DNA of 6,323 bases from Sphingomonadales bacterium (GCA_017304125.1 JAFKLV010000116.1:1-6323); one strand, 5' to 3'; numbered from the stretch's first letter, positions 1 through 6,234 are shown. Notes: generated from the sequence alone by a model not told the origin. Numbers and translations are program-made.

Positions 1-200
1 AAGGTGTCGGCGCCGCGATCGTGCGCGCGCTGGCGAGCGGCGGATTGGCGTGTCGCGACCTGCTGCTGCTGCGCCCGACCCTGGCCAACCGCGCCTCGGT
101 GGCGGCGGTTGGCGGGTTCGATGCGGCGATGCGCGTAGCGGCGCGCGCCGCCCGCGCGCCGGCGCTGGCCGGGATCGCGCGGCGCATCCGCCGCGCTTGA
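1..200 (+). CDS. 3' end of an unrecognised gene (C-terminal 65 residues)
   Basis: The frame whose first complete codon starts at base 3 is open from the window edge to a TGA at 198-200. Nearly all of its third codon positions are G or C, as in the confirmed genes here, which favours it over the other open frame at 50-406; that one runs on through a palindromic repeat. The visible tail is rich in Ala, Arg and Leu, with a GGFDAAM stretch about 25 residues before the end and a very basic C-terminus (IARRIRRA). I do not recognise the family, since too little is visible. GGFD-type motifs occur in some glycosyltransferases, but that is not enough to name it. It lies upstream of recO on the same strand, separated by 196 bp that contain a large palindrome, so co-transcription with recO is doubtful. 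Confidence 0.5.
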   Translation, partial: GVGAAIVRALASGGLACRDLLLLRPTLANRASVAAVGGFDAAMRVAARAARAPALAGIARRIRRA

Positions 201-226
201 CGCGATGTCACGGCCCCATTCCACTC

Positions 227-334
227 CGTCACCCCGGCCTTGAGCCGGGGTCCATCGGGAGGCAGGCGCGGGACAAGAGATTCCGGCCGCTGAGCCAGAG
301 GCGCAATGGACCCCGGCTCAAGGCCGGGGTGACG
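227..334 (+). repeat. 108-bp palindromic repeat, copy 1
   Basis: The 28-bp arms at 227-254 and 307-334 are perfect reverse complements; one further pair (255/306) makes 29 bp. Each arm is itself a hairpin: CCCCGGC (232-238), loop CTTGA, GCCGGGG (244-250). The 52-bp centre begins TCGGGAGGCAGGCGCGGGAC and matches copies 2 and 3 with no gaps. This architecture, two mirrored short hairpins around a spacer, resembles a REP doublet or BIME, or a very small non-autonomous element. It lies between the partial gene and recO, ending 62 bp before the recO start. Translating through it yields HPGLEPGSIG and NGPRLKAGVT peptides, a typical source of spurious gene calls. Confidence 0.93.
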
Positions 335-396
335 ATTCGTGATCGGGCGAGCGCTACCCACTGTTCGCCGCGCGCTTTTCCCCTACATCAGCGCTC

Positions 397-1128
397 ATGC
401 ATCTGATCGCCGACGCTATCGTCCTCGCCGTTCGCGCGCATGGCGAACATGGCGCGGTGGTGCGTGCCTTGACCCCGGTGGACGGGGTGCTGGCCGGCTA
501 TGTCCGCGGCGGGCGTTCGCGCCGGCTCGGGCCGATCCTCCAGCCGGCCAATATCGTGCGCGGTGAATGGCGCGCGCGGACCGACGATCAGCTTCCCGCG
601 CTGACGGTCGAATTGCTGCGCAGCCGCGCCGCTTTGTTCGCCGCGCCCTTGCCGGCCGCGGCGATCGCCTGGCTCGCCGCGCTGACCGCCGCCACCTTGC
701 CCGAGGCGCAGCCCTATCCGCGGCTTCACGCCGCGCTCGCCGGGGTGCTCGACGCGGTGGAGGCGGCGCCGGCGGCGCGCGGCTGGGCGGGGAGCATCGC
801 GCGCTACGAATTGCTGCTGCTGGCCGAACTCGGCTTCGGGCTCGATCTCGATCGCTGCGCCGCGACCGGCAGCACCGACGATCTCGCCTTCGTCAGCCCG
901 AAAAGCGGCGGCGCGGTGAGCCGCGCGGCGGCGGCCGGGTACGAATCGCGGTTGTTCGCCTTGCCCGCCTTCCTGCGCGCCGGCGGCCCGGCCGAATGGG
1001 ACGAGGCGCTCGCCGCGCTCGACCTCACCGGGCATTTTCTCGCGCGCGATGTGCTGGTCGAGCGGCGTGTCGAGCTGCTCCCGGCGCGTGCCCGGCTGCT
1101 CGATCGGCTGAAAAGGGCGGTTGCCTGA
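397..1128 (+). CDS. recO: DNA repair protein RecO
   Basis: RecO (243 residues, normal length) is a cytoplasmic recombination mediator. With RecR, and RecF where present, it displaces SSB and loads RecA on single-stranded DNA at gaps. The N-terminal part (about 1-80) fits the RecO OB-fold domain, opening MHLIADAIVLAVRAHGEHGA and followed by VRGGRSRRLGPILQPAN. The helical C-terminal part carries the family-typical segment RYELLLLAELGFGLDL (136-151), CAATG (154-158) and DLAFVSPKSGGAVS (162-175). Only one Cys (C154) is visible there, so the four-Cys zinc site of some RecO proteins is absent, as in many proteobacterial versions. ATG 397 is the only usual start after the in-frame TGA at 340, and the protein begins as the family does. 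No Shine-Dalgarno precedes it. leuB follows after 46 bp on the same strand. Confidence 0.93.
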   Translation: MHLIADAIVLAVRAHGEHGAVVRALTPVDGVLAGYVRGGRSRRLGPILQPANIVRGEWRARTDDQLPALTVELLRSRAALFAAPLPAAAIAWLAALTAATLPEAQPYPRLHAALAGVLDAVEAAPAARGWAGSIARYELLLLAELGFGLDLDRCAATGSTDDLAFVSPKSGGAVSRAAAAGYESRLFALPAFLRAGGPAEWDEALAALDLTGHFLARDVLVERRVELLPARARLLDRLKRAVA

Positions 1129-1160
1129 TCGTCGTTAGCGCCTAAGAGCGCCCGCGAACG

Positions 1161-1167
1161 AAAGGGA
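1161..1167 (+). promoter_or_regulatory. Shine-Dalgarno site of leuB
   Basis: AAAGGGA ends 7 bp before ATG 1175. This supports that start, which also gives the family-standard N-terminus (MALIAILPGDGIGPEV). I see no convincing -35/-10 pair in the 46 bp between recO and leuB, so leuB may be read at least partly from upstream. Confidence 0.6.
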
Positions 1168-1174
1168 CTCTATC

Positions 1175-2218
1175 ATGGCATTGATCGCGATCCTGCCGGG
1201 CGACGGCATCGGCCCCGAAGTAACGACCGAGGCGCGGCGCGTGCTCGAACGGCTCGGGCTCGACCTCACCTTCGAGGAAGCGCCGGTCGGCGGCGCCGCT
1301 TATCATGCGGCGGGGCACCCGCTGCCGCCGGCGACGCTCGAACTCGCGCGGCGCGCGGACGCGATCCTGTTCGGCGCGGTGGGCGATCCGACGTGCGATT
1401 CGCTCGAACGCCACCTGCGCCCCGAACAGGCGATCCTCGGGCTGCGCAAGGCGCTCACCCTGTTTGCCAATCTGCGCCCGGCGAAGATGTTCGCGGGGAT
1501 GGAAGACGCCTCGGCGCTGCGCCCCGAAGTAGCGCGCGCGATCGATCTGGTCATCGTTCGCGAGCTTAACGGCGACGTCTACTTCGGCGAAAAAGGCATG
1601 CGCACCACCCCGGCCGGGCTGCGTCAGGGTTATGACGTGATGAGCTATGACGAGGCCGAGGTGCGCCGCATCGCGGTCGCCGGGTTCGAGGCGGCGCGGC
1701 GGCGGCGCGGCAAGCTCTGCTCGATTGACAAGGCCAATGTGCTCGAAACCTCGCAATTGTGGCGCGACGTGATGATCGAGACCGCGGCTGATTATGCCGA
1801 TATCGCGCTGACCCACATGTATGTCGACAATGCCGCGATGCAGCTGGTGCGCGATCCCGGCCAGTTCGACGTGATCGTCACCGGCAATCTGTTCGGTGAC
1901 ATCCTGTCCGATCAGGCCTCGATGTGCGTCGGGTCGATCGGGCTGCTGCCCTCGGCCGCGCTCGATGTCGCGGGCAAGGGGCTGTACGAGCCGATCCACG
2001 GCTCCGCGCCCGATATCGCCGGGCAGGGCAAGGCCAATCCGTGCGCCGCGATCCTCTCGGCGGCGATGCTGCTGCGTCACTCGCTCGGCGAGCCGGCGGC
2101 GGCCGATCGCATCGAGGCGGCGGTCGCCGCGGCGCTCGCCTCGGGCAAGCGCACCGCCGATCTCGGCGGCACCTGCTCGACCCGCGAGATGGGCGACGCC
2201 GTGCTCGCCGCGCTTTGA
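1175..2218 (+). CDS. leuB: 3-isopropylmalate dehydrogenase LeuB
   Basis: LeuB oxidatively decarboxylates (2R,3S)-3-isopropylmalate with NAD+ to 4-methyl-2-oxopentanoate, the third step of leucine synthesis, in the cytoplasm as a homodimer. The 347 residues are full length. Visible hallmarks are GDGIGPEV (9-16), LFGAVGDP (65-72), RKALTLFANLRP (91-102, with substrate arginines R91 and R101), VRELNGDVYFGE (128-139, with R129 and catalytic Y136), DKANVL (185-190, catalytic K186), YVDNAAMQL (216-224, D218), GNLFGDILSD (237-246, metal-ligand D242 and D246) and the NAD-binding HGSAPDIAGQGKANP (275-289). The NAD-type HGSAPDIAG segment and the leucine-pathway DVYFGE context separate it from isocitrate and tartrate dehydrogenases. 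leuC and leuD are not in the window. It is followed by a hairpin and a convergent gene, so it ends its transcription unit. Confidence 0.97.
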   Translation: MALIAILPGDGIGPEVTTEARRVLERLGLDLTFEEAPVGGAAYHAAGHPLPPATLELARRADAILFGAVGDPTCDSLERHLRPEQAILGLRKALTLFANLRPAKMFAGMEDASALRPEVARAIDLVIVRELNGDVYFGEKGMRTTPAGLRQGYDVMSYDEAEVRRIAVAGFEAARRRRGKLCSIDKANVLETSQLWRDVMIETAADYADIALTHMYVDNAAMQLVRDPGQFDVIVTGNLFGDILSDQASMCVGSIGLLPSAALDVAGKGLYEPIHGSAPDIAGQGKANPCAAILSAAMLLRHSLGEPAAADRIEAAVAAALASGKRTADLGGTCSTREMGDAVLAAL

Positions 2219-2242
2219 GCTAGATCCCGCCCGTTCACTTCC

Positions 2243-2274
2243 TGCTCCCCTCCCTTGAACAAGGGAGGGGAGCA
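2243..2274. terminator. Perfect hairpin between convergent genes, probable bidirectional terminator
   Basis: GCTCCCCTCCCTT (2244-2256) is separated by the loop GAAC from its exact complement AAGGGAGGGGAGC (2261-2273). One more T-A pair (2243/2274) makes a 14-bp stem. It sits 24 bp past the leuB stop and 4 bp past the stop of the opposing gene, the expected place for a shared terminator. Neither side has a clear U-tract (AAAGTTCAC on one strand, AGGAAGTGAAC on the other), so classical intrinsic termination is not certain. It could also act as an mRNA 3'-end stabiliser. Confidence 0.7.
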
Positions 2275-2278
2275 AAGT

Positions 2279-3544
2279 TCACACCCAGGACGGCAGGAAC
2301 GTCCAATATTGGAAGGCGCGCGGCGAGCCGAGCGCCTGTGCCGACAGCACCGGGAAATAATAAAGCGCAAAGACGAAGGCGGCGATCACCAGCCGCTCGT
2401 CCCATTTGCCCAGCCGCGCGCGCCAATGATCGAAGGCGGCGGCGATCGCGATGATGATGAAGATGCTGGACGGATAGTAATAATAATAGAATCCCAATGA
2501 CTTGGGAATGATCGCAAAGATCGCCACGCTGGCCGCCCATAGACCGAAGGCGGCGAGCAGCCGCGGGTTGCCGCTCCTGATGCCGCCCCACAGGCACGCG
2601 ACGACCGCGATCAGCCCGCCCCACATCAGAAGCGGATTGCCGATCATCAATATGCCGCGCTGCGCCCCGTCGGTCTGTTCGTAGAGATACCAGATCGGCC
2701 GGATCAGCAGCGGCCATGTCCACCAGTCGGACTGATAGGTGTGGTGTGGCAGCACCTGCACCTGCTGCTGGTACATATAATATTGATGGGCGGGCAGCCC
2801 GCGCCACGTCAGCGGATCGACCTGGAAGTGCAGTACTGGCGCGAAGCTCAGGAAATAGGTTCCGACCGAGACCAGGCCGAGCAAAGCCACCGCCGGCACC
2901 GGCGCAAGCCCGGGCCAGCGCCCCGGATGCCCGCGCCGGAACATCAGAAAGGCCAGGGCGGCAAAGGCGACATAAGGCGCGGCGGCCCATTTGCACGCGG
3001 TCGCCGCGCCGAGCAGCATCGCGCCCGCGATCCATTTGCCCCAGCCGCCCGCGCGCATCGCCCAGGCGATCGTCGCGATCCCGGTCAGCAGGAAGGCGAC
3101 CATGAACGTATCGAGCATCGCGATCCGCGCCTGCACCAGCACGGTGAAGTTGAGGATCGTCAGCACCCCGGCGAACAGGCTGGCGCGCAGCCGCCCGGTC
3201 ATCAGCTGGACGATCGCGAACACCGCCAGCACCGTCGCCGTGCCGGCCAGCGTCGACATGAAGCGCCAGCCGAGCGGGGTGTCGCCGATCAGCCGGATGC
3301 CCAGCGCGATCAGCTCCTTGGCGAGCGGCGGATGCTCGCGATTGAGCAGATAATGGCGCTCCAGCATCGCGCGCGCCGCCGGGACGTAATAGATTTCGTC
3401 GAAGACCATGCGGTGCGGCACCGCGAGGCGCACGAGGAACAGCGCCTGCGCCACCGCGCCGAGCAGGATCGCCACCGGCAGCGGCGTCCGTGGCAGCCAC
3501 GAAGAGAGTGCCGCTTCGCGCGCCGCCGTGCCGCTGTCGTTCAT
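2279..3544 (-). CDS. GT39-type membrane mannosyltransferase (PMT family, phospholipid-carrier dependent)
   Basis: This 421-residue polytopic membrane protein has roughly ten or eleven hydrophobic segments, beginning at about residues 21-41. It matches the protein O-mannosyltransferase (PMT, GT-C fold) family. FDEIYY (48-53) carries the acidic pair of the first periplasmic loop. HPPLAKELI (71-79) and RIAMLDTF (140-147) are family signatures. Later come the loop HHTYQSDWWTWPLLIRPIWY (267-286), GNPLLMWGG (302-310) and an aromatic FYYYYYPSS (352-360) before the last helices. Such enzymes transfer a sugar, typically mannose, from a polyprenyl-phosphate carrier to Ser/Thr of secreted proteins on the outer face of the inner membrane; some bacterial relatives glycosylate lipids or glycans instead, so the acceptor here is unknown. 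The ATG at 3544 (minus strand) lacks a clear Shine-Dalgarno; the start is chosen because it leaves a short cytoplasmic head before the first helix. It is convergent with leuB, divergent from metZ, and has no glycosylation partner nearby. Confidence 0.88.
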   Translation of the reverse strand: MNDSGTAAREAALSSWLPRTPLPVAILLGAVAQALFLVRLAVPHRMVFDEIYYVPAARAMLERHYLLNREHPPLAKELIALGIRLIGDTPLGWRFMSTLAGTATVLAVFAIVQLMTGRLRASLFAGVLTILNFTVLVQARIAMLDTFMVAFLLTGIATIAWAMRAGGWGKWIAGAMLLGAATACKWAAAPYVAFAALAFLMFRRGHPGRWPGLAPVPAVALLGLVSVGTYFLSFAPVLHFQVDPLTWRGLPAHQYYMYQQQVQVLPHHTYQSDWWTWPLLIRPIWYLYEQTDGAQRGILMIGNPLLMWGGLIAVVACLWGGIRSGNPRLLAAFGLWAASVAIFAIIPKSLGFYYYYYPSSIFIIIAIAAAFDHWRARLGKWDERLVIAAFVFALYYFPVLSAQALGSPRAFQYWTFLPSWV

Positions 3545-3598
3545 CGTCGCGGGTTTAACGATCGGGTTGGCGGGGACAAGCCTTCACCCCAAAACCCC

Positions 3599-3706
3599 CG
3601 TCACCCCGGCTTTGAGCCGGGGTCCATTGTGCCTCACGCTCCAACGCAAGAGGCTCCTGCCCCGCGCTTGCCTCCCGATGGACCCCGGCTCAAGGCCGGG
3701 GTGACG
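3599..3706 (-). repeat. 108-bp palindromic repeat, copy 2 (inverted)
   Basis: The arms at 3599-3626 and 3679-3706 are reverse complements with one mismatch: the loop reads TTTGA in the left arm and corresponds to CTTGA in the right. The conserved TCGGGAGGC side of the centre lies at the right end on the minus strand, so this copy is inverted relative to copies 1 and 3. The spacing between arm starts is again exactly 80 bp. It fills the middle of the 255-bp divergent region, leaving 54 bp to the mannosyltransferase start and 93 bp to the metZ start. It is therefore either between the two promoters or within one of the leaders. Confidence 0.93.
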
Positions 3707-3760
3707 GAGTGTGTGGGGCCGATGCTGGCACAGCTTCGCGACGCGCCGGACAGCGCCAGA

Positions 3761-3793
3761 CCTTGCGATCCCCCCGCTTTTGCGGGCAAAGGG
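3761..3793 (+). promoter_or_regulatory. metZ Shine-Dalgarno within a possible leader hairpin
   Basis: AAAGGG (3788-3793) lies 6 bp before ATG 3800 and is the metZ ribosome binding site. Just upstream, CCCGC (3773-3777), loop TTTT, GCGGG (3782-3786) forms a short stem. Below it CCTTG (3761-3765) can pair with CAA-A-GG (3787-3792) with one bulged A and an asymmetric internal loop. The longer fold would cover the Shine-Dalgarno. The hairpin is visible in the sequence; a control function is inference. The sequence does not resemble the SAM-II or SAH riboswitch cores known from methionine genes. Confidence 0.35.
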
Positions 3794-3799
3794 CAGGTC

Positions 3800-5008
3800 A
3801 TGAAACGCCGTACCGGACAAGACCGCTCGATCACCGCCAATTGGCGCCCCGCCACCCGCGCGATCCGCGGTGGCACCGCGCGCTCCGAATTCGGGGAGAC
3901 GTCGGAGGCGTTGTTCCTCACCTCGGGCTATGCCTATGACTGTGCCGGCGATGCCGCCGCGCGCTTCGCCGGCGAGCAGCAGGGGATGACCTATTCCCGG
4001 CTGCAGAACCCGACGGTGCAGATGCTCGAGGAGCGGATCGCGCTGCTCGAAGGCGCTGAGGCGTGCCGCACGATGGCGACCGGCATGGCGGCGATGACCG
4101 CGGTGCTGCTGTGCCAGCTCCAGACCGGCGACCATGTCGTCGCGGGGCGCGCGGCATTCGGCTCGTGCCGCTGGCTGGTCGATACATTGCTGCCGCGGTT
4201 CGGCATCACCTCCACCGTGATCGACGCGCGCGACCCGCAGCAATTCGCCGACGCCGTGCGCCCCGAGACCAAGGTGTTCTTCTTCGAGACCCCGGCCAAT
4301 CCGACGATGGACGTGGTCGATCTGCGCGCGGTCTGCGCGATCGCGCGCGAGCGTGGGATCACCTCGGTGGTCGACAATGCCTTTGCCACCCCGGCGCTTC
4401 AGCGCCCGCTCGATTATGGTGCCGACGTTACCGCTTATTCGGCGACCAAGATGATGGACGGGCAGGGCCGCGTCCTTGCGGGCGCGGTGTGCGGCTCGGC
4501 CGATTTCGTCGAGAACACCTTGCTCTCCTTCATCCGCAACACCGGGCCGACTTTGTCGGCGTTCAACGCCTGGGTGGTGTTGAAGGGGCTGGAGACGCTC
4601 GATCTGCGCATCCGCCGACAGTCGGAAAGCGCCTTGAAGGTCGGCCGCTTCCTCGAAGGACGCGTGCCGCGCGTGCTTCATCCGGGGCTGCCGAGCCACC
4701 CGCAGCACAATCTCGCCATGTCGCAGATGGACGCCGCCGGCCCGATCTTCGCGTTCGAGGTCGATGGCGGGCGCAAGCAGGCGCATGCTTTGCTCGACGC
4801 GCTGCAGCTGATCGACATTTCCAACAATATCGGCGATTCCCGCTCGCTGATGACCCACCCCGCAACCACGACGCATCATTCGGTCGCGGAGGACAAGCGC
4901 ATCGAAATGGGGGTCACCGACGGGATGTTGCGGCTCAACGTCGGGCTGGAGGACGTGGACGATCTGGTCGAGGATCTCGATCAGGCGCTCCGCGTGGCAG
5001 GATTGTGA
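3800..5008 (+). CDS. metZ: O-succinylhomoserine sulfhydrylase MetZ
   Basis: MetZ is a cytoplasmic PLP enzyme of the Cys/Met-metabolism (gamma-family) group that makes homocysteine directly from O-succinylhomoserine and sulfide, bypassing cystathionine. The 402 residues are full length. Visible motifs are TSGYAYDCAGDAAARFAG (41-58), YSRLQNPT (65-72, with Y65 and R67 for the phosphate of the neighbouring subunit's cofactor), MATGMAA (92-98), ETPANPTMDVVDL (163-175), VVDNAFATP (190-198, D192 to the pyridine nitrogen), SATKMMDGQGRVLAG (214-228, Schiff-base lysine K217) and SLMTHPATTTHHSV (349-362). The DGQGRVLAG context is typical of MetZ, as opposed to cystathionine gamma-synthase or lyase; the substrate ester is inferred from family resemblance. 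ATG 3800 is chosen from its AAAGGG site and the family N-terminus; the open frame extends much further upstream only by chance. Its TGA overlaps the apaG start. Confidence 0.93.
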   Translation: MKRRTGQDRSITANWRPATRAIRGGTARSEFGETSEALFLTSGYAYDCAGDAAARFAGEQQGMTYSRLQNPTVQMLEERIALLEGAEACRTMATGMAAMTAVLLCQLQTGDHVVAGRAAFGSCRWLVDTLLPRFGITSTVIDARDPQQFADAVRPETKVFFFETPANPTMDVVDLRAVCAIARERGITSVVDNAFATPALQRPLDYGADVTAYSATKMMDGQGRVLAGAVCGSADFVENTLLSFIRNTGPTLSAFNAWVVLKGLETLDLRIRRQSESALKVGRFLEGRVPRVLHPGLPSHPQHNLAMSQMDAAGPIFAFEVDGGRKQAHALLDALQLIDISNNIGDSRSLMTHPATTTHHSVAEDKRIEMGVTDGMLRLNVGLEDVDDLVEDLDQALRVAGL

Positions 5009-5403
5009 AGGCGCTCTTCCCTTATGAGGAAACCACGCATGGCGTGACCGTGCGCGTCTCGGTCAGCTATCTGCCCGAACAGTCGGAGCCGGCGCGCGGG
5101 CGGTGGTTCTGGGCCTATCACATCCGCATCGAGAACCACGGCGAGCACACGATTCAGCTGCTCAGCCGTTACTGGCTGATCACCGACGGGCGCGGGGTGC
5201 AGCATCCGGTGGAGGGCGAGGGCGTGGTCGGCGAAAAGCCGGTGATCGCGCCCGGCGCCAGCTATGATTATGTCTCGGGCTGTCCGCTCGGCACCTCGTC
5301 GGGCTCGATGCAGGGGCATTATCGCATGATCGGCGAAAGCGATGGCACGTTCGACGTCGCCATTCCCAAATTCGCGCTGCTCGCGCCGGCGGTGGGGGCA
5401 TGA
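5005..5403 (+). CDS. apaG: ApaG domain protein (historically Co2+/Mg2+ efflux protein)
   Basis: This 132-residue protein is the full length of the small ApaG family, a single fibronectin-III-like beta-sandwich. Conserved features are the opening KALFPYEETTHGVTVRVSVSYLPEQS, FWAYHIRIENHG (35-46), LLSRYWLITDGRG (52-64), VEGEGVVGEKPVIAPGASYDYVSG (69-92, including the GEGVVGE loop) and GSMQGHYRM (100-108). The start is GTG at 5005, because the family begins M-K-A-L-F-P-Y at this point. That GTG overlaps the metZ stop as GTGA, and the apaG stop overlaps the next start as ATGA. The biochemical role is poorly defined: the name comes from the Escherichia coli apaH operon, and an efflux role in Salmonella was inferred from cobalt-resistance mutants. 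Coupling to metZ suggests co-expression, not a proven methionine role. Confidence 0.93.
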   Translation: MKALFPYEETTHGVTVRVSVSYLPEQSEPARGRWFWAYHIRIENHGEHTIQLLSRYWLITDGRGVQHPVEGEGVVGEKPVIAPGASYDYVSGCPLGTSSGSMQGHYRMIGESDGTFDVAIPKFALLAPAVGA

Positions 5404-6191
5404 AGCGCACGCATCTGCCGCTCAACGGCCTGCGCGTGCTCGATGCCGCCGCGCGGCATCTGTCCTTCACCCGCGCGGCGGACGAGCTGGCGGTGACCCC
5501 GGCGGCGGTCGGCCAGCAGATCCGCGCGCTGGAGGATACGCTCGGCGTCGTGCTGTTCCGCCGCACCACCAAGGGACTGGAACTGACGCAGGAGGGCGAG
5601 GCGGGATTGGCCGCACTGCGCGACGGCTTCCTCCATTTCGAGGAATCGGTGCGCGCGATGCAGGCCGGGCAATCCTCCAAATCGCTGACGATCGCCGCGC
5701 CGCGCGACGTGACCCAGAAATGGCTGATGCCGCGGCTGGCCGAGATTGCGCGCGACGACGGCGAATTGCGCTTCATCCTCGTCGCGGCGGACGATGTGAT
5801 CGATTTTACCGAGGCCAATCTCGATCTCGCGATCCGCTGGGGCGAAGGCCCCGGCACGCATGAGGGCGAGGCGCTGGAAAGCGAAGGCATGGTCACCGTC
5901 GAGCGCCCCGACGGCGCCAGCGAGCTGCGTATCGCCTGGCCGGGCTGCGGCGCGGAGGATGCGTCGGCGCCGATCCGCGTGGCGGATGCCGGGCTGGCGA
6001 TCGACGCCGCGGCGCAGGGGCTGGGCCGCGCGACCGTGCCGGAGTTGCTTGCCGCGCGTGATATTGCCGCCGGGCGCGTGGTGCGCGTCGGCGAGGCGAA
6101 GCTGTCGCGGCTCGGCTATTGGCTGGTCGCCCCGCTGCCGCAATGGCGCCAGAAGAAGGTGCAGGCGCTGGTCGACGCACTGACGGCGTAG
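5400..6191 (+). CDS. LysR-family transcriptional regulator, short effector domain (GcvA-like)
   Basis: The N-terminal 60 residues are a classic LysR winged helix-turn-helix: LPLNGLRVLDAAARHLSFTRAADELAVTPAAVGQQIRALEDTLGVVLFRRTTKGLELT. This is closest in style to the GcvA/AmpR branch. A linker helix leads into a periplasmic-binding-like domain starting near 95 (SLTIAAPRDVTQKWLMPRL), with DLAIRWGEG at 142-150 and AGLAIDAAAQGLGRATVPELL at 197-217. At 263 residues it is about 30-40 shorter than usual; the missing part lies after residue 150, where the second lobe normally has an SPALL...L..HPLLH-type stretch. The reading frame is intact and ends normally, so it is compact and not obviously broken. 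The ATG lies inside the apaG stop (ATGA), so it is probably translated by coupling and could autoregulate the metZ operon. Effector and targets cannot be read from the sequence. Confidence 0.9.
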   Translation: MKRTHLPLNGLRVLDAAARHLSFTRAADELAVTPAAVGQQIRALEDTLGVVLFRRTTKGLELTQEGEAGLAALRDGFLHFEESVRAMQAGQSSKSLTIAAPRDVTQKWLMPRLAEIARDDGELRFILVAADDVIDFTEANLDLAIRWGEGPGTHEGEALESEGMVTVERPDGASELRIAWPGCGAEDASAPIRVADAGLAIDAAAQGLGRATVPELLAARDIAAGRVVRVGEAKLSRLGYWLVAPLPQWRQKKVQALVDALTA

Positions 6192-6234
6192 GCTGCTTTT
6201 CACCGCCCCTTCGGAGGCGCGCGCATAGTCCCTC

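Noticed and set aside
50..406. 118-residue plus-strand open frame
   Set aside because: It is Arg/Pro/Gly-rich, reads through repeat copy 1 and overlaps the recO start. The frame ending at 200 has better third-position composition.
1142..2275. Long minus-strand open frame opposite leuB
   Set aside because: It is a GC-rich shadow frame, Arg/Gly/Ala-rich with no family motifs, and lies fully antisense to an unmistakable LeuB.
3545..3580. Possible -35/-10 pair (TTGTCC, TTAAAC) for the mannosyltransferase gene on the minus strand
   Set aside because: The spacing is about 15 bp and the -10-like box would lie only about 8 bp from the start codon. The match is poor and could be chance.
2741..3799. 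A very long plus-strand open frame continuous with metZ, which would add 353 residues to its N-terminus
   Set aside because: It runs antisense through the well-supported mannosyltransferase gene and through repeat copy 2 (giving HPGLEPGS peptides), with low-complexity Arg/Gln/His-rich sequence. A good Shine-Dalgarno and the family N-terminus place the metZ start at 3800.
3707..3799. SAM-II or SAH riboswitch upstream of metZ
   Set aside because: I looked for the conserved SAM-II pseudoknot segments and the SAH core by eye and found neither. A covariance-model search (Rfam SAM_alpha, SAH) would settle it.
3584..4879. Minus-strand open frame opposite metZ
   Set aside because: It is a shadow of the MetZ coding sequence and extends through repeat copy 2; there is no recognisable domain.
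6204..6219. Short hairpin CGCCCC-TTCG-GAGGCG after the LysR gene
   Set aside because: Only 6 bp with one C-A mismatch and no U-tract. The UUCG loop is suggestive, but too weak to call as a terminator next to the strong palindrome at 6235.
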